Below are positions 38,982-47,529 of a stretch of 64,000 nucleotides of DNA, in pieces. The stretch is from Micromonospora costi (lineage in GTDB: Bacteria; Actinomycetota; Actinomycetes; Mycobacteriales; Micromonosporaceae), in contig NZ_RBAN01000001.1 in assembly GCF_003626655.1 (NCBI RefSeq), positions 1,798,001-1,862,000 on the forward strand. Direction: 5' to 3'. The notes under the pieces are model-generated. The model worked only from the letters and a program-made list of their open reading frames with translations, did no database searches and was not told where the DNA came from. Positions within the stretch are counted from its first letter, which is position 1; every line of letters starts with the position of its first letter. The translations under genes and the position numbers were made by a program.

Positions 38982-39851
38982 TCAGCCCACGAACGGCGGC
39001 ACCATGATCTCGCCACGGGCCACCGGGACGACCTGCCCGGCCACCGTGGCGCCCACCGCCGCCCCGTTCGCCGCGGTGACCGTGCAGGCCAGCGACGAGG
39101 GACGGTTGATCTCGATGCCCTGGCGGACCGTGTAACCGGCCGTGCCGTCGCCCGGCAGCAGCCCGCTGGCCACCAGCCACACGCCGAGGCCCAGGGCGGC
39201 GGAACCGGTGGCCGGGTCCTCCGGGACGCCGAGGCCGGGCACGAAGACCCGGCTGTGCGCGGTTTGCGAGGCGGCGTCCCAGGAGAAGACGCAGACGTGA
39301 TCCACTCCGTACCGCTGCGCCGCCGTCGGGTCCATCCGCGCGCGGGCCACGGCCTCCGGACGGACCGGGAGGTACGGGAACTCCAGCCCGCACCCGGCGA
39401 CGCGCGGCGCCGGGCCGGCGTGGTCGTCCGCCGCGAGGCCGACGATCTCCAGCAGCGAGTCCGGGTCCAGTTCGGGGCCGAGGGTCGGCCCGCCGCCGGT
39501 GAGGGTCGCCCCGGTCGCGGTCACCTCGATGGGCAGGACGCCGGCGCCGCACTCCTGGGTGACCTGCCCCACACCGAAGAGGCCCCGCCGGCTCGCCACG
39601 ACGGCCGCGCCCACGCTCGGGTGGCCGGCGAACGGCAGCTCCTCCACCGGTGTGAAGATGCGGGCCCGGTACGTGGCACCGACCTGTGTGGGCGGCAGCA
39701 CGAACACCGTCTCGGAAAGGTTGAACTCCAGCGCGAGCGCCTGCATCTGCTCGGTGGCCAGAGCCTCGGCACCGAACACGACGGCCAGCGGGTTGCCGGC
39801 GAACGGGCGGTCGGTGAAGACGTCCACGATCTCGTACGCCAAGGTCGACAT
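38982..39851 (-). CDS. PhzF family isomerase
   Basis: A 289-aa PhzF-like protein (epimerase fold): DVFTDRPFAGNPLAVVF, LEFNLSETVFVLPP with the catalytic Glu, TPVEELPFAGHPSVGAA, and the C-terminal VPEDPATGSAALGLG. Family members isomerise dihydrohydroxyanthranilate-like or proline-like substrates; without phenazine genes nearby the substrate is unknown. The start codon lies only 34 bp from the divergent MgtE-like gene and a TAGTGT -10 box stands 8 bp before it, so leaderless transcription is likely. Confidence 0.88.
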   Translation of the reverse strand: MSTLAYEIVDVFTDRPFAGNPLAVVFGAEALATEQMQALALEFNLSETVFVLPPTQVGATYRARIFTPVEELPFAGHPSVGAAVVASRRGLFGVGQVTQECGAGVLPIEVTATGATLTGGGPTLGPELDPDSLLEIVGLAADDHAGPAPRVAGCGLEFPYLPVRPEAVARARMDPTAAQRYGVDHVCVFSWDAASQTAHSRVFVPGLGVPEDPATGSAALGLGVWLVASGLLPGDGTAGYTVRQGIEINRPSSLACTVTAANGAAVGATVAGQVVPVARGEIMVPPFVG

Positions 39852-39884
39852 GCTGATAAACACTAGGCGCTTAGGCTGGTGGCC
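39852..39884. promoter_or_regulatory. Compact divergent promoter, both genes probably leaderless
   Basis: Only 33 bp separate the two starts. TAGTGT (minus) stands 8 nt before the phzF-like ATG, and TAGGCT (plus) stands 7-8 nt before the GTG of the MgtE-like gene, fitting -10 boxes of leaderless mRNAs. Confidence 0.5.
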
Positions 39885-41171
39885 GTGACGACCCCGACCC
39901 GGGTGTACATCGCGAGACTCGCCGGAGTCGCCGTCTTCGATCCCAACGGCGACCAGGTGGGCCGTGTCCGCGACGCCGTGGCCCGCCTCCGGCCCACCCA
40001 ACGGCCACCGGAGGTGGTGGGGCTCGTCGCCGAGATGCCGATGCGCCGGCGGATCTTCCTGTCCATCAACCGGATCACCTCGATCGACGCCGACGCGGTC
40101 GTGCTGGGCAGCGGCACGCTCAACCTGCGCCGCTTCGAGAAACGGCCGAACGAGCTGCTGGTCCTCCAGGAGCTGCTGGACCGGCGGGTGCAGGTCGACC
40201 CGGGCGGGCAGTCGGGCACGGTGGTGGACGTGGCGATGGAGTGCAGCCGGGGCGGCGAGTGGTCGCTCACCCGGGTCGCCGTGCGGGAGCACACCGGCCG
40301 GCTCACCCGCCGGGGCCACCTGCACCAGGTCGAGTGGGAACGGGTACGCGGGCTGAGTGGGATCGCCGACAGCCGGGGCACGGCCAACCTGCTCGCCGTG
40401 CTGGAGGACATGCGCCCCGCCGACCTGGCGAACGCGTTGCAGGACCTGCCCGACGCGCGGCGCAACGAGGTCGCGGCCGCCCTGGACGACGAGCGGCTCG
40501 CGGACGTGCTCAGCGAGTTGCCCGAGCGCGACCAGGTGGAGATCCTCGCCGCGCTGGACCGCGAGCGGGCCGCGGACGTGCTGGAGGAGATGGACCCGGA
40601 CGACGCGGCCGATCTCCTGAACGAACTTCCCCCGCCGGAGCAGGACGTGCTGCTGGACCTGATGCAGCCCGACGAGGCCGACCCGGTGCGCCAGCTGCTC
40701 AAGTACAGCCCGGGCACGGCGGGCAGCGTGATGACCTCCGAGCCGGTGATCCTCCCGCCGGACGCCACGGTCGCCGAGGCCCTGGCCCGGATCCGGGAGC
40801 CGCAGCTCAGCCCCGCCGTGGCGGCGCAGGTGTTCGTGGCCCGCGCCCCGATGACCACCCCGACCGGGCGCTACCTGGGCATGGTGCACTTCCAGCGGCT
40901 CCTGCGGGAGGCGCCGTCCGACCTCCTCGGCGGGGTGGTGGTCAACGACATCGACCCGCTGCAGCCCACCACGCCGCTGCCGGAGATCACCCGTCGGATG
41001 GCCACGTACGACCTGGTCGCGATGCCGGTCATCGACCGGAACAACCGGCTCGTGGGCGCCGTGACCGTGGACGACGTCCTGGACCATTCGCTCCCCCGCG
41101 ACTGGCGGGACCGGGACGCGCTCGCCGCCCCGACCCCCGCCGAGGCGACGGTGGACGGCGCGGATGGCTGA
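39885..41171 (+). CDS. PRC-barrel / MgtE N-terminal / CBS protein without channel domain
   Basis: A 428-aa soluble protein. Residues 5-90 form a PRC-barrel-like start (YIARLAGVAVFDPNGDQVG), 150-270 an MgtE_N domain of helical repeats (LAVLEDMRPADLANALQDLP; RERAADVLEEMDPDDAADLL) and 285-420 two CBS domains (VMTSEPVILPPDATVAEALA; MPVIDRNNRLVGAVTVDDVL). The membrane domain of MgtE is absent. The same architecture is found as Rv1232c in M. tuberculosis. It probably senses Mg2+ or nucleotide for the DUF1003 partner, which overlaps it by 8 bp. The GTG at 39885 rather than 39879 is chosen. Confidence 0.85.
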   Translation: MTTPTRVYIARLAGVAVFDPNGDQVGRVRDAVARLRPTQRPPEVVGLVAEMPMRRRIFLSINRITSIDADAVVLGSGTLNLRRFEKRPNELLVLQELLDRRVQVDPGGQSGTVVDVAMECSRGGEWSLTRVAVREHTGRLTRRGHLHQVEWERVRGLSGIADSRGTANLLAVLEDMRPADLANALQDLPDARRNEVAAALDDERLADVLSELPERDQVEILAALDRERAADVLEEMDPDDAADLLNELPPPEQDVLLDLMQPDEADPVRQLLKYSPGTAGSVMTSEPVILPPDATVAEALARIREPQLSPAVAAQVFVARAPMTTPTGRYLGMVHFQRLLREAPSDLLGGVVVNDIDPLQPTTPLPEITRRMATYDLVAMPVIDRNNRLVGAVTVDDVLDHSLPRDWRDRDALAAPTPAEATVDGADG

Positions 41172-41748
41172 GCAGCGGAGGGCGGAGCGGCTGGACCAGC
41201 CGCGCGAGCCTCGGGGCGTCAAGCTGCCCCGCTTCGACCCGGAGGCGTTCGGCCGCTGGTCGGAGGGGATCGCGCGGAGCATGGGCACCGCGAACTTCAT
41301 CGTCTACATGACGTTGGTGATCGGGGTCTGGTTCGGGTGGAACACCCTCGCCCCGGCCAGCCTGCGGTTCGACCCGTACACCTTCACGTTCCTCACCCTG
41401 GTGCTGTCGTTGCAGGCCAGCTACGCGGCGCCGCTGATCCTGCTCGCGCAGAACCGGCAGGCGGACCGGGACCGGGTGGCGCTGGAGGAGGACCGGCGGC
41501 GGGCCACCGCGCAGAAGGCCGACACCGAGTACCTGGCCCGGGAGATCGCCGCGCTGCGGATCGCGCTGGGTGAGGTGGCCACCCGGGACTTCGTCCGCAC
41601 CGAGCTGACCCGACTGGCCGAGGAACTGGACGAGGCGAGTCAGCGCCGGCAGCGGCGGCAGCAGGAGAAGGGCCGGCCCCGGACGGCCGGCGGCGAGGGG
41701 CTTGACGAGCCCCGCGACGAGGTGGACAGCGACCTCCGGAACGTTTGA
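41164..41748 (+). CDS. DUF1003 membrane protein
   Basis: A 194-aa protein with two membrane helices (TANFIVYMTLVIGVWFGW and YTFTFLTLVLSLQASYAAPL) and the conserved DUF1003 LILLAQNRQADRDR segment, then a coiled-coil-like charged tail. It overlaps the end of the MgtE-like gene by 8 bp, so both are co-translated. DUF1003 proteins are cyclic-nucleotide-linked or metal-linked membrane proteins of unknown function. The order MgtE_N - DUF1003 - Mrp follows the mycobacterial Rv1232c-Rv1229c region. Confidence 0.88.
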   Translation: MAEQRRAERLDQPREPRGVKLPRFDPEAFGRWSEGIARSMGTANFIVYMTLVIGVWFGWNTLAPASLRFDPYTFTFLTLVLSLQASYAAPLILLAQNRQADRDRVALEEDRRRATAQKADTEYLAREIAALRIALGEVATRDFVRTELTRLAEELDEASQRRQRRQQEKGRPRTAGGEGLDEPRDEVDSDLRNV

Positions 41749-41899
41749 ACGCCGCGCGCCTCAAGGGGCCAGGCGAGCGGCGTTCGTCTCGATCGTCCCA
41801 CTTCGTCGGTTGGTCGTCCAGCCCTCGTCGGGTCACCGTGGGGTCCATCGATTCGCTCACACCGCCACCGGTGAGCGCGGCCACGGATCACCGCCGACG

Positions 41900-41905
41900 T
41901 AACAT
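41900..41905 (+). promoter_or_regulatory. -10 box of a probably leaderless Mrp transcript
   Basis: TAACAT stands 7 bp before the ATG at 41913, consistent with transcription starting at or near the ATG. No ribosome site is visible upstream of this ATG. Confidence 0.45.
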
Positions 41906-41912
41906 TGCGGGC

Positions 41913-43061
41913 ATGTCAGCACCCGTCAGCACCGTCGAGGACGCGATTCAGGCCGCCCTGGCCACGGTCAACGACCCGGAGATCCGCCGGCCCATCACCG
42001 AGCTGGACATGGTGCGGTCCGCCACGGTCGGCCCCGACGGCGTCGTACGGGTCGAGCTGCTGCTCACCGTCGCCGGCTGCCCCCTGAAGGACAAGCTGCG
42101 CGCGGACATCACCGCAGCGGTCGCCGCCGTGCCCGGCGTGACCGGCGTGGAGATCGAGTTCGGGGTGATGAGCCCCGAGCAGCGCCAGTCGCTGCAGGCG
42201 AAGCTGCGCGGCGGCACCGCGGCCGCCGAGCCGGTGATCCCGTTCGCCCAGCCCGGCTCGCGCACCCGGGTGTACGCGGTGGCCAGCGGTAAGGGTGGCG
42301 TCGGCAAGTCCAGCGTGACGGTCAACCTGGCCGCGGCGCTGGCCGCCCGCGGGCTCTCCGTCGGCGTGGTCGACGCGGACATCTACGGCCACTCGGTGCC
42401 CCGCATGCTCGGCGCGGACGGTCGCCCGACCCGGGTGGAAGACATGATCATGCCGCCGCAGGCGCACGGCGTGAAGGTCATCTCGATCGGCATGTTCACG
42501 GCCGGCAACGCCGCCGTCGTGTGGCGCGGCCCGATGCTGCACCGAGCGTTGCAGCAGTTCCTCGCGGACGTCTACTGGGGCGACCTGGACGTCCTCCTGC
42601 TCGACCTGCCCCCGGGCACCGGCGACGTGGCCATCTCGCTGGCCCAGCTGCTGCCCAACTCCGAGATCCTCGTGGTGACCACCCCGCAGGCCGCCGCCGC
42701 CGAGGTGGCGGAGCGGGCCGGCGCGATCGCGTTGCAGACCCACCAGCGGATCGTCGGTGTGATCGAGAACATGTCGTGGCTGGAGCTGCCCGACGGCTCG
42801 CGGATGGAGGTCTTCGGCGCCGGCGGCGGTCAGGCCGTGGCCGAGTCGCTGACCCGGACCATCGGCGCCCAGGTGCCGCTGCTCGGGCAGATCCCGCTCG
42901 ACACCCGGGTACGCGAGGCCGGCGACGCCGGCAACCCGATCGTGCTGGCCGAGCCGGAGTCGCCGGCCGCCGTGGCGCTGGGCGGGGTGGCCGACCGGCT
43001 CGCCGTCCGGCGCGAGTCGCTGCTCGGCAAGCCGCTCGGCCTGAAGCCCGCCGGTCGCTGA
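41913..43061 (+). CDS. mrp: Mrp/NBP35 family Fe-S carrier ATPase
   Basis: A 382-aa protein: an N-terminal MIP18-like domain (ALATVNDPEIRRPITELDMV; VAGCPLKDKLRADI) and a P-loop ATPase with the deviant Walker A ASGKGGVGKSSV, VVDADIYGHSVPRML and LLDLPPGTGD. It acts as a scaffold or carrier for iron-sulfur clusters. The CxxC pair that normally follows ENMSW is missing: the segment reads LELPDGSRMEVFGAGGG, as in several actinobacteria, so cluster binding may differ. Convergent with TatB. Confidence 0.92.
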   Translation: MSAPVSTVEDAIQAALATVNDPEIRRPITELDMVRSATVGPDGVVRVELLLTVAGCPLKDKLRADITAAVAAVPGVTGVEIEFGVMSPEQRQSLQAKLRGGTAAAEPVIPFAQPGSRTRVYAVASGKGGVGKSSVTVNLAAALAARGLSVGVVDADIYGHSVPRMLGADGRPTRVEDMIMPPQAHGVKVISIGMFTAGNAAVVWRGPMLHRALQQFLADVYWGDLDVLLLDLPPGTGDVAISLAQLLPNSEILVVTTPQAAAAEVAERAGAIALQTHQRIVGVIENMSWLELPDGSRMEVFGAGGGQAVAESLTRTIGAQVPLLGQIPLDTRVREAGDAGNPIVLAEPESPAAVALGGVADRLAVRRESLLGKPLGLKPAGR

Positions 43062-43152
43062 GCGGGCCGCCCGCCGCGTCCTCGGCGGGCCGGCCCGACG
43101 CCCGCGCGTCGCGGGGTGGGCGGGGGCAGGCTCGAGTCGACTGATCACTGGC

Positions 43153-43179
43153 CCGGCCCTCGGGACGCCCGAGGGCCGG
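43153..43179. terminator. Bidirectional terminator between mrp and tatB
   Basis: Perfect 12-bp arms CCGGCCCTCGGG / CCCGAGGGCCGG with a 3-nt loop ACG, between two convergent genes. Confidence 0.75.
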
Positions 43180-43184
43180 CGCGT

Positions 43185-43604
43185 TCAGGTGGCGTCGTCG
43201 TAGCTGACCCGGGGTGCGGGGGCGGGGGCGTTTCCGGTGGCGGTGGACGGGCGGCTGCCCGACCGCAGGTCGGCCGCGTTGGCGACGTCCTTCAGGTCGT
43301 CGTGCACCCCGGTGACGTCCGCCCGCAGGTTGTCGTAGACACCCTGCAACGGCTTCCGGATCGCCTGCTCGTCCTCCTCGCTGAGGAGGTGCTTGCGGAT
43401 GAACGCCTTCGGGTGCAGATCCTCCAGCTGGATGTCGGTGCCCAACTCCCGGCTCAGGTCGCTGGTGGCGCTGCTGGCCATCTTGCGCAGGTTGCGCACC
43501 ATCCGCAGCCCGTCGCTGATGACCGTCGGCAGCCGGTCGCCGAAGATCAGCAGCGCCAGGAGCAGCAGCCCACCGATCTCCCACCAGTTCAGGTTGTCGA
43601 GCAT
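43185..43604 (-). CDS. tatB: Twin-arginine translocase subunit TatB
   Basis: A 139-aa protein with an N-terminal helix (LNWWEIGGLLLLALLIFGDR), the conserved FGxxxLP hinge (FGDRLPTV) and an amphipathic helix, then an acidic/charged tail, as TatB. With TatA/TatC it exports folded proteins across the cytoplasmic membrane. Its location directly downstream of htrA on the same strand is conserved in mycobacteria (Rv1224 next to Rv1223) and streptomycetes. Confidence 0.92.
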   Translation of the reverse strand: MLDNLNWWEIGGLLLLALLIFGDRLPTVISDGLRMVRNLRKMASSATSDLSRELGTDIQLEDLHPKAFIRKHLLSEEDEQAIRKPLQGVYDNLRADVTGVHDDLKDVANAADLRSGSRPSTATGNAPAPAPRVSYDDAT

Positions 43605-43679
43605 CCCCGCAGGCCCCCTCTCGGCGTCAGAGCCAGACTACGCACGAACGCGGGCCACCGGGGAGGGGGTGACCCCTCG

Positions 43680-44996
43680 TCACTTGGCATCTGCGGCGAG
43701 CGTCACGGACGCGTTCTGCCTGCTGGACCCCCGGCGGTACTCGACGGTGACCACCGAGCCGGGCGCGAATTTGCGGACCAGGGCGATCAGGTCGCTCGGC
43801 TCGGCCATCGGCCGCCCGTTCAGCCGCAGGATGACGTCCCCCGCCTGCAGCCCGGCGCCGGCCGCCGGGCCGGACGGCTCGACCGACGCGAGGCGTACGC
43901 CGCCACCCGCGACGGCCGCCCCGGGGCCCCCGACCTGCGCGCCGATCACCGTACGGCGGGCCTTGCCGGTGCCGATGATGTCCTGGGTCACCCGCTTGGC
44001 CTGGTTGATCGGGATGGCGAAGGCGAGGCCGATGTTGCCGGCCTCCTGCCCGTCGGAGACCAGCGACTTGATGGTCGAGTTCACCCCGACCACACGACCG
44101 GCCGCGTCCACGAGCGGGCCGCCCGAGTTGCCGTGGTTGACCGCGGCGTCGGTCTGGATGGCCGCGTAGTAGCGGACCGGCCCGCCCGGCTCGCCGGCCT
44201 GCATCGTCCGGTCCAGCGCGCTCACGATGCCCGCGGTGACCGTGTTGGCCAGCGAGAGCGGCGAGCCGATCGCCAGCACCGGGTCGCCGACGGCGAGGGC
44301 GTCGGAGTCGCCGAACTCGACCGGGCGCAGGCCGGTGCGCTCCACCTTGATCACCGCGATGTCCGACTCCGGGTCCTGGCCCACGACCTTGGCCGGTGCG
44401 GAGGTGCCGTCGTTGAAGACCACCGAGGCCTTGCCGGTGCCGCCGGCGACCACGTGGTCGTTGGTGATCACGTGCCCGTCGGCGCTGACGACGAAGCCGG
44501 AGCCCTCACTCGTACCGCCGACGCTGCTGACCCGGACCGTGACGACGCTGGGCAGCACCCGTTCGGCGACCCCGGCCAGCGACTCCGGCTTGCGTTGGGC
44601 GAGCGCGGGCGCCTGGGCCGGGTCCGCGCCGAGCACGGTGCCGGCCGCCACGCCTCCGCGCACCGCCAGCGCGTAGCCGAGCGCGCCGCCGAGGGCCCCC
44701 GCGAGCAGCGCACTGACCAGCGAGATGAGCAGCACCTGGCGCAGCCCCGGCCGGCCGGGCGCGTCCGGGTCGCTGACCGGCTCCGGCGCCGTACCGCCGC
44801 TGGCGGGCGCCGGGACGACCACCGCGGCCGGCGCGGCCGGGTCGCGCCACGGGTCGGCCAGCGCGTCGGACCACCAGGGCGATGCGGCGCGGCCCCCGGC
44901 GGTGCCGGGCGCGGCGGCCGACGGGTCAGCGGCTCGCGGCGGTGCCGCCGGAGTCGGCGCATCACCGGGCCGGCGCCAGTCCCAGCCGTCGGTCAC
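43680..44996 (-). CDS. HtrA/DegP-like trypsin-like serine protease (PDZ)
   Basis: A 438-aa membrane-anchored protease. A disordered N-terminus is followed by one helix (about 88-112, VLLISLVSALLAGALGGAL), the trypsin-like domain with triad His (ITNDHVVAG), Asp (PESDIAVIKV) and Ser (HGNSGGPLVD), and a C-terminal PDZ (GAGLQAGDVILRLNGRPMAE). It degrades or refolds damaged envelope proteins. The GTG at 44996 has GGAGG 8 bp upstream; the longer start at 45032 is less likely. In mycobacteria this gene (Rv1223) is preceded by sigE-rseA, absent here. Confidence 0.9.
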   Translation of the reverse strand: MTDGWDWRRPGDAPTPAAPPRAADPSAAAPGTAGGRAASPWWSDALADPWRDPAAPAAVVVPAPASGGTAPEPVSDPDAPGRPGLRQVLLISLVSALLAGALGGALGYALAVRGGVAAGTVLGADPAQAPALAQRKPESLAGVAERVLPSVVTVRVSSVGGTSEGSGFVVSADGHVITNDHVVAGGTGKASVVFNDGTSAPAKVVGQDPESDIAVIKVERTGLRPVEFGDSDALAVGDPVLAIGSPLSLANTVTAGIVSALDRTMQAGEPGGPVRYYAAIQTDAAVNHGNSGGPLVDAAGRVVGVNSTIKSLVSDGQEAGNIGLAFAIPINQAKRVTQDIIGTGKARRTVIGAQVGGPGAAVAGGGVRLASVEPSGPAAGAGLQAGDVILRLNGRPMAEPSDLIALVRKFAPGSVVTVEYRRGSSRQNASVTLAADAK

Positions 44997-45230
44997 GTCG
45001 GTGCCTCCCAGTCCGTCCCCCGGGCCCCGCACCCGCGCGACCAGACAAGCCCGCCCAGGCCGCTATCGACGGGACACCGCTTCCAGGATTGCACGGATGT
45101 CCGGGATGGGGTCAGCGGTTGCCCCCGCGATCGTGAGCGCGGGACGCGCGGCTGCGCCCGCGAACGGCCCGCCTTAGGCTCATAGCCGCCAACCCGCCCC
45201 CTGCACCATTTCGCCGCCCGGAGGTGCCCC

Positions 45231-45872
45231 ATCGCCACGGTCGCCGGTTCCGGCAGCCCCGCTCTGCAGTTCGCCGAGTCGTACGTCGCCGAGGACCTCG
45301 TGCTGCGGACCGCCCGCAGCCTCGCCCGCGAGGTGGGCCTCGACGCGGTGACCCCGGGCTCGGGCGCCGCGTTGCGGCTGCTGGCCGCCGCCGGCAACGC
45401 CCGAGCGGTGGTGGAGATCGGCACCGGCACCGGTGTCAGCGGCGTCTGGCTGCTGCGCGGCATGCGGGCGGACGGCGTCCTCACGACCATCGACGTCGAG
45501 GTCGAACACCAGCGGATCGCCCGCCGGATCTTCGCCGAGGCCGGCTTCGCCGCCGGACGGACCCGGATCATCACCGGCCGGGCGCTCGACGTGCTGCCCC
45601 GGCTCGCGGACGGGGCGTACGACCTCATCTTCGTCGACGCCGAGGCGACCGGTTTCCACGCCTGCGTGGACGCGGCGCTGCGGCTGTTGCGCCCGGGGGG
45701 CGTGCTCGCGCTCAACGGCGCCCTGGCCGGGGGCCGGATCGGCGACCCGGCCGCGCGGGACGCGGAGACGGTGACCGTCCGGGAGACGATCAAGGCGATC
45801 CGGGAGTCGGAGCACTGGACGCCCGCGCTGCTGCCCGTGGGGCACGGGCTGCTCGCCGCCGTCAAGTGCTGA
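45231..45872 (+). CDS. Class I SAM-dependent O-methyltransferase, probable ATC start
   Basis: A 213-aa O-methyltransferase: residues 1-30 (SPALQFAESYVAEDLVLRTA) precede the SAM loop VVEIGTGTGVSGVWLL, then LTTIDVEVEHQRIARRIFAE and YDLIFVDAEA. This matches Rv1220c family proteins, which begin well upstream of the GTG at 45300. No ATG, GTG or TTG lies in frame between the TAG at 45183-45185 and 45300. The only well-placed start is ATC at 45231, with GGAGG 6 bp before it. In other actinobacteria the start is a normal one. Substrate unknown. Confidence 0.78.
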   Translation: MATVAGSGSPALQFAESYVAEDLVLRTARSLAREVGLDAVTPGSGAALRLLAAAGNARAVVEIGTGTGVSGVWLLRGMRADGVLTTIDVEVEHQRIARRIFAEAGFAAGRTRIITGRALDVLPRLADGAYDLIFVDAEATGFHACVDAALRLLRPGGVLALNGALAGGRIGDPAARDAETVTVRETIKAIRESEHWTPALLPVGHGLLAAVKC

Positions 45873-45873
45873 C

Positions 45874-45912
45874 CGTCCCGGTGGACCGCCGGGACGGCCG
45901 TCCACCGGGACG
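45874..45912. terminator. Bidirectional hairpin between convergent genes
   Basis: CGTCCCGGTGGA (45874-45885) and TCCACCGGGACG (45901-45912), perfect 12-bp arms with a 15-nt loop, between the methyltransferase and PepA genes. Confidence 0.65.
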
Positions 45913-45917
45913 CCCGC

Positions 45918-47393
45918 TCAGCCCAGCGTCGCCAGCCAGCGCAGCAGGGTGCGTACGCCCCAGCCGGTCGCGCCCCTGACCAGCTCGGCGTCGTCGGAGT
46001 CGGCCCACGACGGCGCGGACATGTCCAGGTGCGCCCAGCGGTCGCGCAGCTCGCCCGTGAACTCGCGGAGGTAGAGCGCGGCGACCACCGAGCCGGCCCC
46101 CTGCGTCGGCGCGCTGTACAGGTCGGCGATCTCGCTGCCCAGGTACTCGACGTAGTCGGCGGGCAGCGGCATCCGCCAGGCCGACTCGCCGGCCTCCCCG
46201 GCCGCGGCGACCAGGTCGGCGGCGAGCCCGTCGCTCTCGCTGTAGAGGGCCGCCGTGCGCTTGCCCAGGGCGACCGCGTTGGCACCGGTCAGCGTGGCGA
46301 GGTCGACCAGCAGGTCCGGCTTGAGTTCCTGGACCGCGTACGCGAGGGCGTCGGCGAGCACCAGCCGCCCCTCGGCGTCCGAGTTGGTGGTCTCGCTGGT
46401 CACCCCGCCGTAGTGGCGGATGACGTCGCCGGGCCGGAACGCCGAGCCGCTGGGCATGTTCTCCGCGAGCGGCGCCAGCGTGGTGACGCGTACGGGCAGC
46501 CGCAGCGCGGCGGCGCCCACCGTAGCCGCGATCACCGAGGCGGCGCCGCCCATGTCCTTGCGCATCAGCTTCATGGCCGGCACCGGCTTGATCGAGATGC
46601 CGCCGGTGTCGAAGGTGATGCCCTTGCCGACCAGGACCACGTGCGTACGCGCCCCGGCCGGGTGCCAGTCCAGCTCGACCAGGCGCGGTTCGCTCGCGGA
46701 GCCGCCACCGACCGCGAGGATGCCGCCGAAGCCCTCGGCCACCAGCTGGGCGCGGTCGCGTACCCGCAGGTGCAGGTCGGCGATCCCGGCGCTCGCCTCG
46801 GCGACCTGGTCGGCGAACCACTGCGGGTTCTTCACCGAGGAGGGGGTGTTGGTCAGGTCCCGCGCGAACCGGGTCATCCGGGCCGTGGCGCGGGCCGCCT
46901 CGACGACCGCGAGGTGCGCGTCCGGATCGGCCACCACCAGGTCGACCGCGGCCAGGGCGGGCGGGTCACCGGCGTCGGTGAGGCGGAAACGGTACGAGGC
47001 CAGCAGCAGCCCCTCGGAGAGCCCCCGTACGGCGGCCGGCGACGCGTCCGCCGGGAGCGCGATCGTGGCGTGCGTCTCATCCGCGGCGGCCCGGGCGACC
47101 GCGGCGCCCGCCCGCCGCCAGCCCGCCTCGTCACCGTCGCCCACCCCGACCAGAAGCAGCACGCCGGGGGTGCGCCCGGGTCGCAGCTGCACCCGGGTCT
47201 CGCCGGCACGGCCGGTGAGCCGGGCGGCCGGCGTCAGCGCGGCGGCCTCGTCGGCGACTCCGTCGGGCAGGGCCACCGCGGGCGGGACCGGCACGGCCCG
47301 GGCGTCGCCGCCCTCCCCCGTGTCGGCGGGTCGGACGGGCAGGACGAGGGTGTCGAGCCGGTCAGGCTCGGCGAGCAGACGGATGGCGAGCAC
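45918..47393 (-). CDS. pepA: Leucyl aminopeptidase
   Basis: A 491-aa M17 aminopeptidase. The metal site is clear: VGKGITFDTGGISIKP (Lys/Asp ligands), MRKDMGGAASV and NSDAEGRLVLADAL (Asp/Glu), in the C-terminal domain; the N-terminal domain is the less conserved macro-like part. Hydrolyses N-terminal residues from peptides in the cytoplasm. The GTG at 47393 has GGAGGT 11 bp upstream. The longer frame to 47459 would begin inside a perfect 33-bp palindrome that serves as terminator for the next gene. Convergent with the methyltransferase. Confidence 0.92.
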   Translation of the reverse strand: MLAIRLLAEPDRLDTLVLPVRPADTGEGGDARAVPVPPAVALPDGVADEAAALTPAARLTGRAGETRVQLRPGRTPGVLLLVGVGDGDEAGWRRAGAAVARAAADETHATIALPADASPAAVRGLSEGLLLASYRFRLTDAGDPPALAAVDLVVADPDAHLAVVEAARATARMTRFARDLTNTPSSVKNPQWFADQVAEASAGIADLHLRVRDRAQLVAEGFGGILAVGGGSASEPRLVELDWHPAGARTHVVLVGKGITFDTGGISIKPVPAMKLMRKDMGGAASVIAATVGAAALRLPVRVTTLAPLAENMPSGSAFRPGDVIRHYGGVTSETTNSDAEGRLVLADALAYAVQELKPDLLVDLATLTGANAVALGKRTAALYSESDGLAADLVAAAGEAGESAWRMPLPADYVEYLGSEIADLYSAPTQGAGSVVAALYLREFTGELRDRWAHLDMSAPSWADSDDAELVRGATGWGVRTLLRWLATLG

Positions 47394-47448
47394 GCGGGAC
47401 CGTACCTCCAAGGAAGATCGCGGCGCGGGGAGATCCGCACCGGTGAAG

Positions 47449-47481
47449 CCCTGAGCCACCGGCCGGGCCGGTGGCTCAGGG
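47449..47481 (-). terminator. Perfect 16-bp inverted repeat after the DUF3117 gene
   Basis: CCCTGAGCCACCGGCC (47449-47464) and GGCCGGTGGCTCAGGG (47466-47481) with a 1-nt spacer, downstream of DUF3117 and upstream of pepA on the minus strand. Confidence 0.75.
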
Positions 47482-47529
47482 TATGACGAACCGTCCGGAC
47501 GGCGGCACGCCGCCCGGACCGCTTGTCGA

